Origin: Streptomyces sp. CG1
GTDB taxonomy: Bacteria; Actinomycetota; Actinomycetes; Streptomycetales; Streptomycetaceae
Length of the DNA stretch: 64,000 nucleotides
Direction: 5' to 3'
NCBI RefSeq assembly: GCF_041080625.1
Contig: NZ_CP163518.1
Location: 4,402,001-4,466,000, forward strand
Under the pieces are notes generated by a model. It was given only the letters and a program-made list of their open reading frames with translations. It had not been told where the DNA came from and searched no databases. The translations under genes and the position numbers were made by a program. Positions 27,261-35,475 of the stretch are shown in pieces (the stretch's first letter is position 1; each line of letters opens with the position of its first letter).

Positions 27261-28805
27261 CTACCTGGACCGCTGTGAGTCCGTGGCGCTCCAAAGCCTG
27301 TGTTCCCGTGCCTGCTCATGGAAATCCCGGACAGCGGCGACGTCGCTGAAGCCCCCGAGGTGCTCGCGGAACTCGCCGAGGTAGGCAACACAGCGCGCGG
27401 ACTTGAGCTGTTCCCCGAGATCCAGGGCATCGAGCGCCACACGGCATGCCTCTTCAGGCTCGCCCGCGTGTAGGTGGGCGTCGGCCAGAACCATGGTCAC
27501 GAAGAAGTCGCTGCGAACGTGACTACCGCTCATGGCGTTCTCGGCGTGCGCCACGGCCTGGCGGGCACTCTTCACGTCGCGGAAGCAGTGAGCGAACTCG
27601 GCCGCAAGCTCGGCCTGGTCGAAGTACGTGATCCACTCGGGCTCGTCGTCCCTGTTCACGCTGTCCAGCGCCTTCGCCGCCTCTGCAAGGGCAAGCTCGC
27701 AGGCCCGCACGTCGCCGGTACGGGCGAGGGCCCGAGCGTCCATCGCGTGGAACTGGGCCCGGAGAGTGGGAGTTGCCACGCCCGAGATGCCCATGAGAGC
27801 GCCGCGTGCGAGCGTGGCAGCCTGCGTGAAGTGGCCAAGGAAGGTGGCCTGATGACTCATCGCGGACAGGATGCTGCCGGCCAAACGGCGGTTGTTGGCG
27901 TCCTGAGCGAGGCGGAGAGCCTGAAGGAAATACCGCTGAGCGAGGCCGTGGTGGCAGGCGTCGTAGGACATCCACCCGGCGAGGAGGGTCGCCTCAGCAA
28001 CGGTTGAGAACAGCGCGCGTCCGACCGGTTCCGCGTACTGCCCGGAGAGCAGCGGCGCGACATCGCGGCTAAGGTACTGGATCACGGAGTGACGAGCGTG
28101 GTCGCCACCGAATCGGTCGTCAAGCTGGGCGAACATGTCGCCCGTGGACTTGATCACCTGCACGTCAGCGAGCCCTACGCGTGGACCAGCGGCCGACTGC
28201 GTCGCCGGGAAGGACGGCTCAGGCGCCACCAGCCAGCGCAGTGACGCTTCGTTCCACGCCGGCTGAGACGGCTCGGATTGAAGCAGCGGTTCGTAGCCGT
28301 TGAGATCAGCACGCCAGAGCCGGTCTACGTTGCCGATCGCCGCTTCTGGACTTGCGGGGTAGCTGGTGTCGAGAAGCGTCGCGTCCTGGCCGGTGATGTG
28401 GTTGAGGCCCAGCTCTGCGGCGGTCATTCCCAGCGCCTCGCAGAGCAGCGGGCCGTAGAACTCATCGGGGGCGCTGTGGCCGTTCTCCCAACTAGCGATG
28501 CGTCGCTTCACGCTGGCGTCGGAGGGAAGTTCATGGCCATGTCGGGCCGCGATCCGTCGCAGTTCGTTGACCAAACGCGGCTGGCTCCAACCGCGCTTCT
28601 TGCGAGCCTCGCGGAGAAGAGTGCCGATTGATTGGACCGTACTCGTGGTCCTCGCCTCCCCACACTTCGAGTACCGCAGCAGTGACGTTGCGACTCCCCT
28701 GATGGCCGGGGGCAAAGCGCTTGCCACGGATGAGGACTTGGAGACTACTGCCCCAACGATGACGGGGGATGACGCGTTCGCGCTTTGCTCGTCACCCCCC
28801 GTCAC
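27261..28805 (-). CDS. XRE family regulator with TPR-type C-terminal domain
   Basis: A 514-aa reading frame. The helix-turn-helix lies at about residues 58-130 (GTLLREARKKRGWSQPRLV, then SVKRRIASWENGHSAP) and is followed by a long alpha-helical TPR-like region (AQFHAMDARALARTGDVRACELALAEA, VLADAHLHAGEPEEACRVAL). The first 55 residues look non-native. The GTG at 28805 sits inside an inverted repeat that looks like an operator. No ATG or GTG lies right before the HTH, so the start is unresolved. It is divergent from the small-protein operon at 28898 and probably controls it. Confidence 0.78.
   Translation of the reverse strand: MTGGDEQSANASSPVIVGAVVSKSSSVASALPPAIRGVATSLLRYSKCGEARTTSTVQSIGTLLREARKKRGWSQPRLVNELRRIAARHGHELPSDASVKRRIASWENGHSAPDEFYGPLLCEALGMTAAELGLNHITGQDATLLDTSYPASPEAAIGNVDRLWRADLNGYEPLLQSEPSQPAWNEASLRWLVAPEPSFPATQSAAGPRVGLADVQVIKSTGDMFAQLDDRFGGDHARHSVIQYLSRDVAPLLSGQYAEPVGRALFSTVAEATLLAGWMSYDACHHGLAQRYFLQALRLAQDANNRRLAGSILSAMSHQATFLGHFTQAATLARGALMGISGVATPTLRAQFHAMDARALARTGDVRACELALAEAAKALDSVNRDDEPEWITYFDQAELAAEFAHCFRDVKSARQAVAHAENAMSGSHVRSDFFVTMVLADAHLHAGEPEEACRVALDALDLGEQLKSARCVAYLGEFREHLGGFSDVAAVRDFHEQAREHRLWSATDSQRSR
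28759..28805. promoter_or_regulatory. inverted-repeat operator between XRE gene and small-protein operon
   Basis: ATGACGGGGGATGACG at 28759-28774 is matched by CGTCACCCCCCGTCAC at 28790-28805 in inverse orientation (14 of 16 bases) with a 15-nt spacer. A further half-site, CGTCAT, follows at 28810. Its position suggests the binding site of the XRE regulator. Confidence 0.6.
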
Positions 28806-28897
28806 CTCTCGTCATCTGCCCAGCTCAGGCGTGTGTATCCGAGGCTGGAAGCACGACGGCTGATGAGCCGTCGAAAGCCGGTAAGGGGTGAGATGAC

Positions 28898-29458
28898 GTG
28901 CAAAGGATGACACGGCGAGGCGTCCAGTGGCTGTCCGCTGTGGCCGAGGATCCAGAGCTGTGCCGGGCGCGCTGGGCGGACGACCCACGGCAGCCGTGCA
29001 CGCTGCCGACGGGCCGTCTCTTCGACGTCGTGGTGACCAACCAGCGAATCGGCATGGAGACGTTCGACCAGCTTGAGCGGCGGAACATGCCGATCGGCCC
29101 TGCGGTGATCGACTATGTCGCAAAGCAGACGGGCTTCTTCCTCCCCACGCGATCTCGTGACAGGTTCACTCGCACGCTGGCCAGGGAGACCGACACCCCG
29201 CCTGAGTACAGGTATCTGGAACAGGGGTCGTATCTCGTGGTACCCGGCCCAATCCCGCTCTCCGGCGATCGCTACCAGTGGCTGGACGCTCCTCTTCGCA
29301 GGCCCGAGGCTTCGCCTCTGCGGACCATCGCCCTGGCCGTGATGTTCGTTGCTGCAGCCGACATCATCGCCCGAGCGGACCGGTACGGAGAGCGGTACCC
29401 GAACGTGGAGGCCGCCTACGCAGAGGACTCTCAAGCGGAGGCGGCTCATGGACGCTGA
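28898..29458 (+). CDS. bifunctional DNA primase/polymerase N-terminal-like protein
   Basis: A 186-aa protein that resembles the small prim-pol-like proteins common in Streptomyces: RARWADDPRQPCTLPTGRLFDVVV, a linker, IGPAVIDYVAKQTGFFLPT, then YLEQGSYLVVPGPIPLSGDRYQWL. Clear catalytic acidic pairs are not obvious, so enzymatic activity is doubtful. It opens an operon of five short genes behind an AAGGGG ribosome site at the GTG. An internal ATG at 28907 is an alternative start. Confidence 0.6.
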   Translation: MQRMTRRGVQWLSAVAEDPELCRARWADDPRQPCTLPTGRLFDVVVTNQRIGMETFDQLERRNMPIGPAVIDYVAKQTGFFLPTRSRDRFTRTLARETDTPPEYRYLEQGSYLVVPGPIPLSGDRYQWLDAPLRRPEASPLRTIALAVMFVAAADIIARADRYGERYPNVEAAYAEDSQAEAAHGR

Positions 29459-29744
29459 GCACGAACCGTACGACGTGGCACGCTGGAACCCCATCGAGAG
29501 CGACGAGTGGTACGCCGCGCGCAACGCGACAACGGCCCTGCGCGACGTGCTCACCGCGGCCGGCATGACACAGGACTTCCCGTACCTCCGGGCGGAACTC
29601 AACGCCTTCGGGCAAGGACTCATCGAGTTGGGGCGCGTGTCACCGGAAACCGCTGAGCGCTTGGCCGAGTTGCTTCAGCGCGCCCTCGAGTGCCAGCGCG
29701 ATGTGGCAGGCGCAGACAGGCCCTGCGGGCGCAAGACCAACTGA
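29448..29744 (+). CDS. small hypothetical protein, paralogue A
   Basis: A 98-aa acidic protein of unknown function, overlapping the previous gene by 11 nt with GGAGG 7 nt before its ATG. Its middle (LRDVLTAAGMTQDFPYLRAE, then FGQGLIELGRVSPETAERLAELL) aligns throughout with the next gene product, so the two are tandem paralogues. The region is predicted to be helical. Confidence 0.72.
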   Translation: MDAEHEPYDVARWNPIESDEWYAARNATTALRDVLTAAGMTQDFPYLRAELNAFGQGLIELGRVSPETAERLAELLQRALECQRDVAGADRPCGRKTN

Positions 29745-29764
29745 CCTAGGTGCATTGAGGTGAT

Positions 29765-30073
29765 GTGGTGATGGATCCGCGACGGGTGATCGCGAAGCGT
29801 GCGGAGGACCTGGCACCCGCAGTGCCGTACGTACGCGGCTGGGCCGAGGCCAAGCGAGCGACTGACGCCCTGGCCGAGCAACTTCAGGCGCTCGGACTGG
29901 ACTCGGATTTCCTTGGGTTGAAGGCCGACGTGAACGTGTTCGGTGACGGGCTCGTCTGCCTCGGAGCGATCCGCTCCGAGACGGCGCAATTGCTCACCGA
30001 GGCCATCGCAACGGGCCTGGCCCTGGAAATGGCCGCTTCCGACGCGGCGTTCCCCAACACTTCGGCTGCATGA
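29765..30073 (+). CDS. small hypothetical protein, paralogue B
   Basis: A 102-aa protein paralogous to the preceding one: LAEQLQALGLDSDFLGLKAD and FGDGLVCLGAIRSETAQLLTEAI align with paralogue A. The start is one of three consecutive in-frame candidates (GTG GTG ATG at 29765-29773). The GAGG at 29757-29760 favours the second GTG. Function unknown. Confidence 0.7.
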   Translation: MVMDPRRVIAKRAEDLAPAVPYVRGWAEAKRATDALAEQLQALGLDSDFLGLKADVNVFGDGLVCLGAIRSETAQLLTEAIATGLALEMAASDAAFPNTSAA

Positions 30074-30083
30074 AAGCACGCCC

Positions 30084-30431
30084 ATGCTGACGTCAGCCTT
30101 CGCTGAAGACTTACACGCGGGCGGACGGTACACCTCCTACCAGTGCTGGGCCGCCGCCTACCCCTTGCACGAAGTCCGCTACATCACGTTGGGGTCGCAT
30201 GACGCCACAAGCCGCCGTCTGGCGCTGCGTTGGCTTCAGGAGCGTACGAGCCACATCACAGACCGACTCGATGCCGCATACGCACGACCAGGCCGCCACT
30301 GGCTCACCGACCAGCCGGAGCACGAACGAGCCCTTGCGTATCTGGCCACAGGAACGGCCTACCAACTCACCTTGTACGACGAGAACACGCGCTACGTGCT
30401 CGTGGCCTACCCCAGAGGAGCGACATCGTGA
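30084..30431 (+). CDS. hypothetical protein in the small-protein operon
   Basis: A 115-aa protein with no recognised domain. It contains several aromatic and His residues (RYTSYQCWAAAYPLHEVRYITL) and a helical middle (LRWLQERTSHITDRLDAAY). It starts 10 bp after paralogue B, and its stop overlaps the start of the next gene as GTGA. Confidence 0.68.
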   Translation: MLTSAFAEDLHAGGRYTSYQCWAAAYPLHEVRYITLGSHDATSRRLALRWLQERTSHITDRLDAAYARPGRHWLTDQPEHERALAYLATGTAYQLTLYDENTRYVLVAYPRGATS

Positions 30432-30817
30432 CGGGACTCGTGCGCAGCTACTGGTGCGAGTGCTGGACCGAGGGCCTCAGCGGCGACCAGCCGCCGGCAC
30501 TCCGGGCATCCTTTGACGCCTACTCGGCACCCCAAGCAGACAGATGGATCGCGGTCACACTCCGCACGATCTCACCCGCGCTGGACTCCGATGCCTCCGA
30601 ACAGGCATGGGATTGGTTGTACGAGGGCCGCATAGCGACCCGACGTGCTCTCCTGCGCTCCGAGCCCCGCACGGTCACGGTCACTCAAGCCAGCACTCGC
30701 ATCACGTGGACGATACGGCCGGTTCTCTTCCTGCCGCTCGCCCACCGCAAGGGGTCCGAACTGCCTGCCTGTGCATACGACTTCATGCCCCACGAGACCG
30801 TATCCGTGTCCGACTGA
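30428..30817 (+). CDS. hypothetical protein, last gene of the small-protein operon
   Basis: A 129-aa protein with no recognised domain: SYWCECWTEGLSGD at the N-terminus, a helical middle and a C-terminal beta-rich part (TRITWTIRPVLFLPLAH). It is translationally coupled to the previous gene. A strong inverted repeat that can act as terminator follows at 30866-30948. Confidence 0.68.
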   Translation: MTGLVRSYWCECWTEGLSGDQPPALRASFDAYSAPQADRWIAVTLRTISPALDSDASEQAWDWLYEGRIATRRALLRSEPRTVTVTQASTRITWTIRPVLFLPLAHRKGSELPACAYDFMPHETVSVSD

Positions 30818-30865
30818 GTTACAACTTTCTCTACTTGGTTTTCAAGGCGCCTCGCTCCACTAACC

Positions 30866-30948
30866 GAGCGCGGCACGGCCCCCGGCTGGGCCTGCGCTCC
30901 TGTCTGTCTCCGCCCCGCTCCAGCCCGGCCGGCGTCCGTGCCGCGCTC
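30866..30948. terminator. large inverted repeat, possible terminator of the small-protein operon
   Basis: GAGCGCGGCACGG at 30866-30878 is perfectly complementary to CCGTGCCGCGCTC at 30936-30948. Inside it, CCGGCTGGG and CCAGCCCGG can pair as well. It starts 49 nt after the operon's last stop. Confidence 0.6.
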
Positions 30949-31026
30949 TAAGCGTTCAACCGCCTGAGGCCAGAGAAGGGGTACGTCATGGCTGGGGCGG
31001 TCGGCTCCACGGCTTTAGGAAGCCAC

Positions 31027-31135
31027 TTTGGCGCGAGCCTCGAAGATCATGGCCCCAACGTCGTGCTTTACCGGGCAGGTCCACAGACTGCCCGACGCGC
31101 CGGAAGCTTACGGAGCCATGATCACTCGCGCCAAA
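31027..31135. repeat. 109-bp branched inverted repeat between convergent transcription units
   Basis: TTTGGCGCGAG (31027-31037) pairs with CTCGCGCCAAA (31125-31135). GATCATGGC (31045-31053) pairs with GCCATGATC (31115-31123). Within the loop CGGGCAG pairs with CTGCCCG. All arms are perfect. The structure could terminate the minus-strand HEPN-STAND gene, which ends at 31194, or it could be a relic of a replication or transfer origin. Confidence 0.6.
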
Positions 31136-31193
31136 GCAGCTCCAGCCCAAAGCCGCTCCGCCGACCTAGCGTTCCAGCGTGGCTCAACCACCA

Positions 31194-33878
31194 CTACTCT
31201 TCCGGGTAAACGGGTGATACATAGTTGGCACGCGGCCTGTCCTCTTTGCCATGCTCGTCAACTTCAAAGACGACATGCAGCCCGACAGGATTAACGGAGT
31301 CCCATTTCACTCCTTCTTGCAGCGCTGCACCCGGAAAGAAAACGTCGCTTGGATAATCCGGATGCGAGATGAACCCGTAGGTTCCACGCCACGCCTTTAC
31401 GATCCCTCGTGGCGATGCATCTGAGCTATCACCAAGTCTCGGCTTGGCTACGTGCACCAAGTCCTCACAAAGGCACGATACTTCCTGACTGATTCCAGTC
31501 AGGCGGTAAATCCGGCCGACACGCCCCGGAAAGTGCCGCCATGCGATGCAGCGCTCGAAAAGGACAGCATGGCGCTTCACTCCTTTCAGGATACGGACAG
31601 CATCACTTTCGAAATTGGGCGGGAAGACGCCGAGTTCGCCAATCGCTCGCAGAAAAGCGTTCGCACTCTCCAGTAGCACTTCAGCGAGTCGCTGATCCCA
31701 TGCTCCCGAATCCAGCTCTCTGATTCCTTGAAAGAACCCGGCCGATGCCTTATACGCGGCTTCTACGGGCCGCCGGTCATCTTCGAGTAGCGACGAAGAC
31801 CATCGCTGCCATGAGTCGACAAGACTGGTGAGGATGATCAGTCGAAGCCTTCCCCGGCCAGTCACGTTTTCCAGTGCCCATTCAAGGTGCACCTGTGATT
31901 CTTCGTAGTTGCGAGCCCAGAGATTGATTCTTCCCAGAAGCTGTGCGGTATCAGCCGTTCGGAAGTACTCGTGGGCTGATTCAGCCAAGGGTATGGCTGC
32001 GTCCACATCATGGGCGCGACCGGCAAGATGCCCTGCAAAGTAGTACGAGACAACGGGCCTTCCGGCTTCATCAGCCTTGCGCAATGCCGACCGATAAAGC
32101 GAAGTGGCCTGATCGATCTGATCGTTGTGAGAGAGGATGAATGCTTCTACGCGGTCAACCTCCCAAAACTCGGGATTCAGTGCACGTGCCCTGGATAGGT
32201 AACTCTGAGCACGCTCCATTGACGCTCGCGACTGCGCTAGAGCGAGTCGCAGCAGATGTGCTGTGGGCTCATCATGAGGAGAGCGCACCCTCACAACGTT
32301 CGGAGCGAGTTGGCGCTTACTCTCATCCGCGCGACGCTGTTCCTCCGAGCGCTTGAATTCCTGCTCTCGCAGCAGAGTCCTACTGATATCCGTCTTTGGT
32401 GGCGGCGCGACTCTGCGCAAGAAATGTTGGGCTGCCTCGGTGATCTGCACGCGCGAAATCAACTCGTCGTCGGCGTCTGGCTTCTGAGTTACCAACGAGC
32501 CCGCGCTGAGCTCTTTAACAGCTAGGTTCAAGTCGTCGATCGGAGAGTCAGTCAGGACTGCGAGTTCATCGAACGTTGAAGAGCGATCAAGAGCGTAGAG
32601 AACGGACAAGATCGCCTTTGGAGTCTCACTGAGGGCGTCGAACACCGACCTGACACAGAAGTCGATCAATTCGTCCTGATCCGTCAAGGTAGGATGGGGC
32701 TCTCGTCCTGATTCAACGGATAGGACGTACCATCGAATAGCCAACGGGCTAGAGCGCAGCCGAGTGACAATCTGCTCGACGGTTTCGTGTTTTAGGCTTG
32801 CTAGAAACTCTGCTCTTCCTGCGCGCACTCTGGCGAAGGACCTGAACAGTGTCTGAGCGTCTTTCTTCTCCAGCGGCGGAAGAGGGATGCGGCGTTCGAT
32901 TTGTCCGACGCCAATCCTGCTAGTCATGAGATACGTGACGTTGTCGGGAAGCGTCTCATAGAGGGTAACAATCTCACTACCGCTAACCGTTTCGAGGTTA
33001 TCGATGATGAGGAGCGTTTCGATACCCTCTAGGGCCTCGGCAAGCTCTTCGGCCCCACCCTTGAAATCGTCTGAAAGCACCTTACCCAGAGTCTGGGTGG
33101 CACCTGTGATGTCACGCACCGCTCCGGCGATCTCAACAACACCATTGGCCGTGAGTCTCTCTGTCTTCAGAGAAGTCCACAGGATGCACTCGTAAGGGGA
33201 ATCTGGATTGTCTAGAAGTGAATAGGCCACTTCCGACGCAAGAGCAGTCTTGCCGATACCTCCCTCTCCCGTGATGGTGATCATTGGCTCGCGGCGCCTC
33301 AAAAGGTGCTTCACGATGGCATTGCATGCCTGAGACCTGCCGACAAGTCCAGTATCGTCGTAATCAAACGGCGGGAGGTTGTGAAGTATTCGATCCGAGT
33401 ATCGTCGTTCAGAGCCATTAAATGCTGGCTCCCATTCTGGGTCAGCGCTCAACCTGTCCAAAGTGTCGCGCATCGCTGGCCAAAAGCGACTCTTGAATTC
33501 GCGACATGCGCCTACTGCTTTTTCAGCGTCGCCGGCTTGGAGTGGGCGCCCGTGCATGACACGGTTGCGGATAGGTACCAGCGTGTCCATCCTGGGCGTG
33601 CCGTAGCGCAATTCCCTGGCAAGCTCTACAGGCAGTGCTTCCCGATGGCGATTCAGGATGTCATACGCGTCACGCATGTCCAGGTACTCGATGAGGGAGA
33701 GTTCGTCATCGCTGGCATCTGCGTGTCGGCGCTCCGCTGCGCGAACGTAACTATCGCCCAGCGCTTCAGACTCACTCATATGGTCGAGAACGTACCGCAG
33801 AATCATCTGACGGACGTCAGATTCGAACGAGTCTACGAGTATGTAAAGCCGTGCACGCGTCATACGAGTGTGAAGCAA
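31194..33878 (-). CDS. HEPN-STAND NTPase-TPR-cold-shock-domain protein (candidate defence effector)
   Basis: An 894-aa multidomain protein. Residues 1-150 are helical with a HEPN/Swt1-like RxxxxH motif (Arg104-His109, RNRVMH). A STAND/NB-ARC-type NTPase follows (about 175-480): Walker A GEGGIGKT at 204-211, Walker B LLIIDN at 289-294 and YLMTSRIG as sensor. TPR-like helices span about 560-800. The C-terminal 60 residues form a cold-shock domain (GIVKAWRGTYGFISHP, DVFFPG, VVFEVDEHGK). The start is TTG 33878, 8 nt after GGAGG. GC is clearly below the neighbours, suggesting recent transfer. The architecture suggests nucleic-acid sensing coupled to HEPN RNase activation. This function is inference. 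Confidence 0.8.
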   Translation of the reverse strand: MLHTRMTRARLYILVDSFESDVRQMILRYVLDHMSESEALGDSYVRAAERRHADASDDELSLIEYLDMRDAYDILNRHREALPVELARELRYGTPRMDTLVPIRNRVMHGRPLQAGDAEKAVGACREFKSRFWPAMRDTLDRLSADPEWEPAFNGSERRYSDRILHNLPPFDYDDTGLVGRSQACNAIVKHLLRRREPMITITGEGGIGKTALASEVAYSLLDNPDSPYECILWTSLKTERLTANGVVEIAGAVRDITGATQTLGKVLSDDFKGGAEELAEALEGIETLLIIDNLETVSGSEIVTLYETLPDNVTYLMTSRIGVGQIERRIPLPPLEKKDAQTLFRSFARVRAGRAEFLASLKHETVEQIVTRLRSSPLAIRWYVLSVESGREPHPTLTDQDELIDFCVRSVFDALSETPKAILSVLYALDRSSTFDELAVLTDSPIDDLNLAVKELSAGSLVTQKPDADDELISRVQITEAAQHFLRRVAPPPKTDISRTLLREQEFKRSEEQRRADESKRQLAPNVVRVRSPHDEPTAHLLRLALAQSRASMERAQSYLSRARALNPEFWEVDRVEAFILSHNDQIDQATSLYRSALRKADEAGRPVVSYYFAGHLAGRAHDVDAAIPLAESAHEYFRTADTAQLLGRINLWARNYEESQVHLEWALENVTGRGRLRLIILTSLVDSWQRWSSSLLEDDRRPVEAAYKASAGFFQGIRELDSGAWDQRLAEVLLESANAFLRAIGELGVFPPNFESDAVRILKGVKRHAVLFERCIAWRHFPGRVGRIYRLTGISQEVSCLCEDLVHVAKPRLGDSSDASPRGIVKAWRGTYGFISHPDYPSDVFFPGAALQEGVKWDSVNPVGLHVVFEVDEHGKEDRPRANYVSPVYPEE

Positions 33879-33927
33879 GTTGACCCCCTCCGAGCCTGTC
33901 TTCTCAGGCTATGTGAAGGATGACGCC

Positions 33928-33999
33928 ATGTCAGCAGAGTCAGGGCAAGGCGTAGGCGGTTGCTGGAGCGTACGGGGGGCGCACGCCGATCACGAGTGA
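33928..33999 (+). CDS. possible 23-aa upstream peptide
   Basis: A short frame (MSAESGQGVGGCWSVRGAHADHE) begins at an ATG 6 nt after GAAGGA-type ribosome-site bases. Its TGA overlaps the ATG of the next small frame (TGATG). It is divergent from the HEPN-STAND gene by 49 bp. Weak evidence; it may be a leader for the following frame. Confidence 0.3.
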   Translation: MSAESGQGVGGCWSVRGAHADHE

Positions 34000-34196
34000 T
34001 GTTCGAGAATCTGGACGTGCTGTCTACCTTGGGCAGCTTCGTGATGTCTGTAAGTACGGCTTCCGCAGTCCGACTCAGCCTTCCGTCGCCCGTCAGCATC
34101 TGCACCCGGAAGAGTAGGGCCGAGCTGGACGAGCTGATAGCGCGGACACGCGACGACATCAGCCAACTCGTCGGCTCAGCGAAGCAGCACCTTTGA
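33999..34196 (+). CDS. possible small protein divergent from HEPN-STAND gene
   Basis: A 65-aa frame starting at ATG 33999. The first half is mildly hydrophobic (LSTLGSFVMSVSTASAVRLSL) and the second is a charged helix (KSRAELDELIARTRDDISQLV) that looks protein-like. It could be a partner of the divergent gene or the tail of a decayed gene. No family recognised. Confidence 0.4.
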   Translation: MFENLDVLSTLGSFVMSVSTASAVRLSLPSPVSICTRKSRAELDELIARTRDDISQLVGSAKQHL

Positions 34197-34691
34197 GATG
34201 CTCACACAGACCGCTGCGCTGAATCCCAACTCCGATCGTCACCGCGCACCACAAGCGCACCAGATCGAGCGGGGAACAGCGGGGAATCACGGTGAAAGCG
34301 GCCTGGCCCGGCGAGGCCTCACCGTGACCGTTCGCGCAGGTCAGCAGGTGAACCCGCCACAAATGATCGCAGCTTCCCAAGCTCAGGGCTCAGGCACCGT
34401 CTTCGCGTGCCGGCCGTCGTGCCTTGCTCTGATCGACGACACGAGCAGCGTGGTGGAGGCCGGTGGGGGTGCAGCGAGACACACGCGCGCCTGGTCGGTC
34501 GGCGCACCCGCCGTCGTAGCTGACTGTCGTCGGCTGAGGTACGTGCCACAAGCGTGCCAGATGCAGGGGTCAGCCACGGTCAACACCGGTGCCCTGCGGT
34601 CAAGCAGCCGCTCGCTTCCTCGGCCAGCAAAGCCGCAGCTCAAGCCCGAAATCACCCAGCCTCTCTCCTAAAGCGGTGATTCACTGGCCAG
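34197..34691. repeat. 495-bp gene-free relic region with an 85-bp repeat
   Basis: No gene can be supported here. Bases 34459-34544 align with 49044-49136 near the far end of island 2 (shared blocks GGTGCAGCGAG, ACGCGCGC, TCGGTCGGCG, GCCGTCGT). Two similar stretches, CACAAGCGCACCAGAT (34252) and CACAAGCGTGCCAGAT (34546), also occur. The region looks like leftover end sequence of mobile DNA. Confidence 0.5.
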
Positions 34692-35117
34692 ATGAGCACG
34701 TTCGATGACCATCTCGCAGACTGGGAGTTCGGCGAAGACTGGCGGCCAGTGGTCGAACACCTGGCGGCCCGCGCCACAAGCTGGCCGAGTGGAGCGCCGG
34801 AACCTGAAGACTTTTGCGTGGACTTCCCCGCCGACGTGCTATGGACAGAGGGCCTGCTGGTGTGGACGCGACTCGGGAATACCTGCCTGGGTGGACAGAT
34901 CGACCGTACAGGTCTGCGCTGTGGCACCCTGAACCCGCACAATCCAGGAGACCATCTCGACTGCCGCTTCGTCCTTCTAGGCGAGGGAAGATCCCTTTCT
35001 GATCTGGCGGACGCGCTTCTGGACTGGGTGACCGCCCAGGCCGGTCAGGCAGGCTCTGTACAGCAGCGCAGTACCGCAACCACAGCAACCGGCAGCGCCC
35101 CACACCGGCCCTCATGA
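34692..35117 (+). CDS. hypothetical protein
   Basis: A 141-aa acidic protein (MSTFDDHLADWEFGEDWRPV) with a cysteine-containing central part (RLGNTCLGGQIDRTGLRCGT) and a low-complexity Thr/Gln/Ser tail. The family is not recognised. Residue composition on this strand is more protein-like than the overlapping minus-strand frame. The ribosome site is weak. Confidence 0.5.
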   Translation: MSTFDDHLADWEFGEDWRPVVEHLAARATSWPSGAPEPEDFCVDFPADVLWTEGLLVWTRLGNTCLGGQIDRTGLRCGTLNPHNPGDHLDCRFVLLGEGRSLSDLADALLDWVTAQAGQAGSVQQRSTATTATGSAPHRPS

Positions 35118-35208
35118 GCCTCCCGGCAACCTGTATGACCTTCAATGCCCCGTCTCTGTAGAGCTACGGATCAGAAGGTGATGGCCCCGGCGCGACACGC
35201 CCAGGGCA

Positions 35209-35475
35209 TCACGTCTCCGCGCTCCAGCGCTCCGGCCCTACTCCGCGCCAGTCGATCCACGGGACCCCTGCTACCTCCGCCGGGTCGATCTCCAGCCCCG
35301 CCCGGCGCAGGAACTCCGCGACGTCGACCACGCTGTGGGCCAGGCCGAGGATCTCGCCGTCCACGCGTACGCGCCGGCCACCCGTGGGCGACGGCGGATG
35401 CACGATCACGCGAATCGGTCCGGACACGCGTTCAGGATCATCCGGGACATGCAGCCCCGCAGACCAGCGTGTCAT
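35209..35475 (-). CDS. hypothetical protein (small Streptomyces family)
   Basis: An 88-aa protein with an N-terminal beta-rich half (RVIVHPPSPTGGRRVRVDGEILG) and a C-terminal helical half (VVDVAEFLRRAGLEIDPAEVA) ending in WIDWRGVGPERW. It belongs to a small unnamed family often seen beside a WD/QQ-rich partner in Streptomyces. Its ATG overlaps the upstream gene's stop (ATGA). Confidence 0.68.
   Translation of the reverse strand: MTRWSAGLHVPDDPERVSGPIRVIVHPPSPTGGRRVRVDGEILGLAHSVVDVAEFLRRAGLEIDPAEVAGVPWIDWRGVGPERWSAET

Noticed and set aside
30988..31209. Small plus-strand frame with a good ribosome site (73 aa)
   Set aside because: It runs through the branched inverted repeat and its product is low-complexity Ser/Arg-rich. 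The structure explains the sequence better than a gene does.
34197..34691. A tRNA or integrase remnant as an island attachment site
   Set aside because: No cloverleaf and no tyrosine or serine recombinase motif could be found here or elsewhere in the window. The duplicated pmt end explains the borders better.
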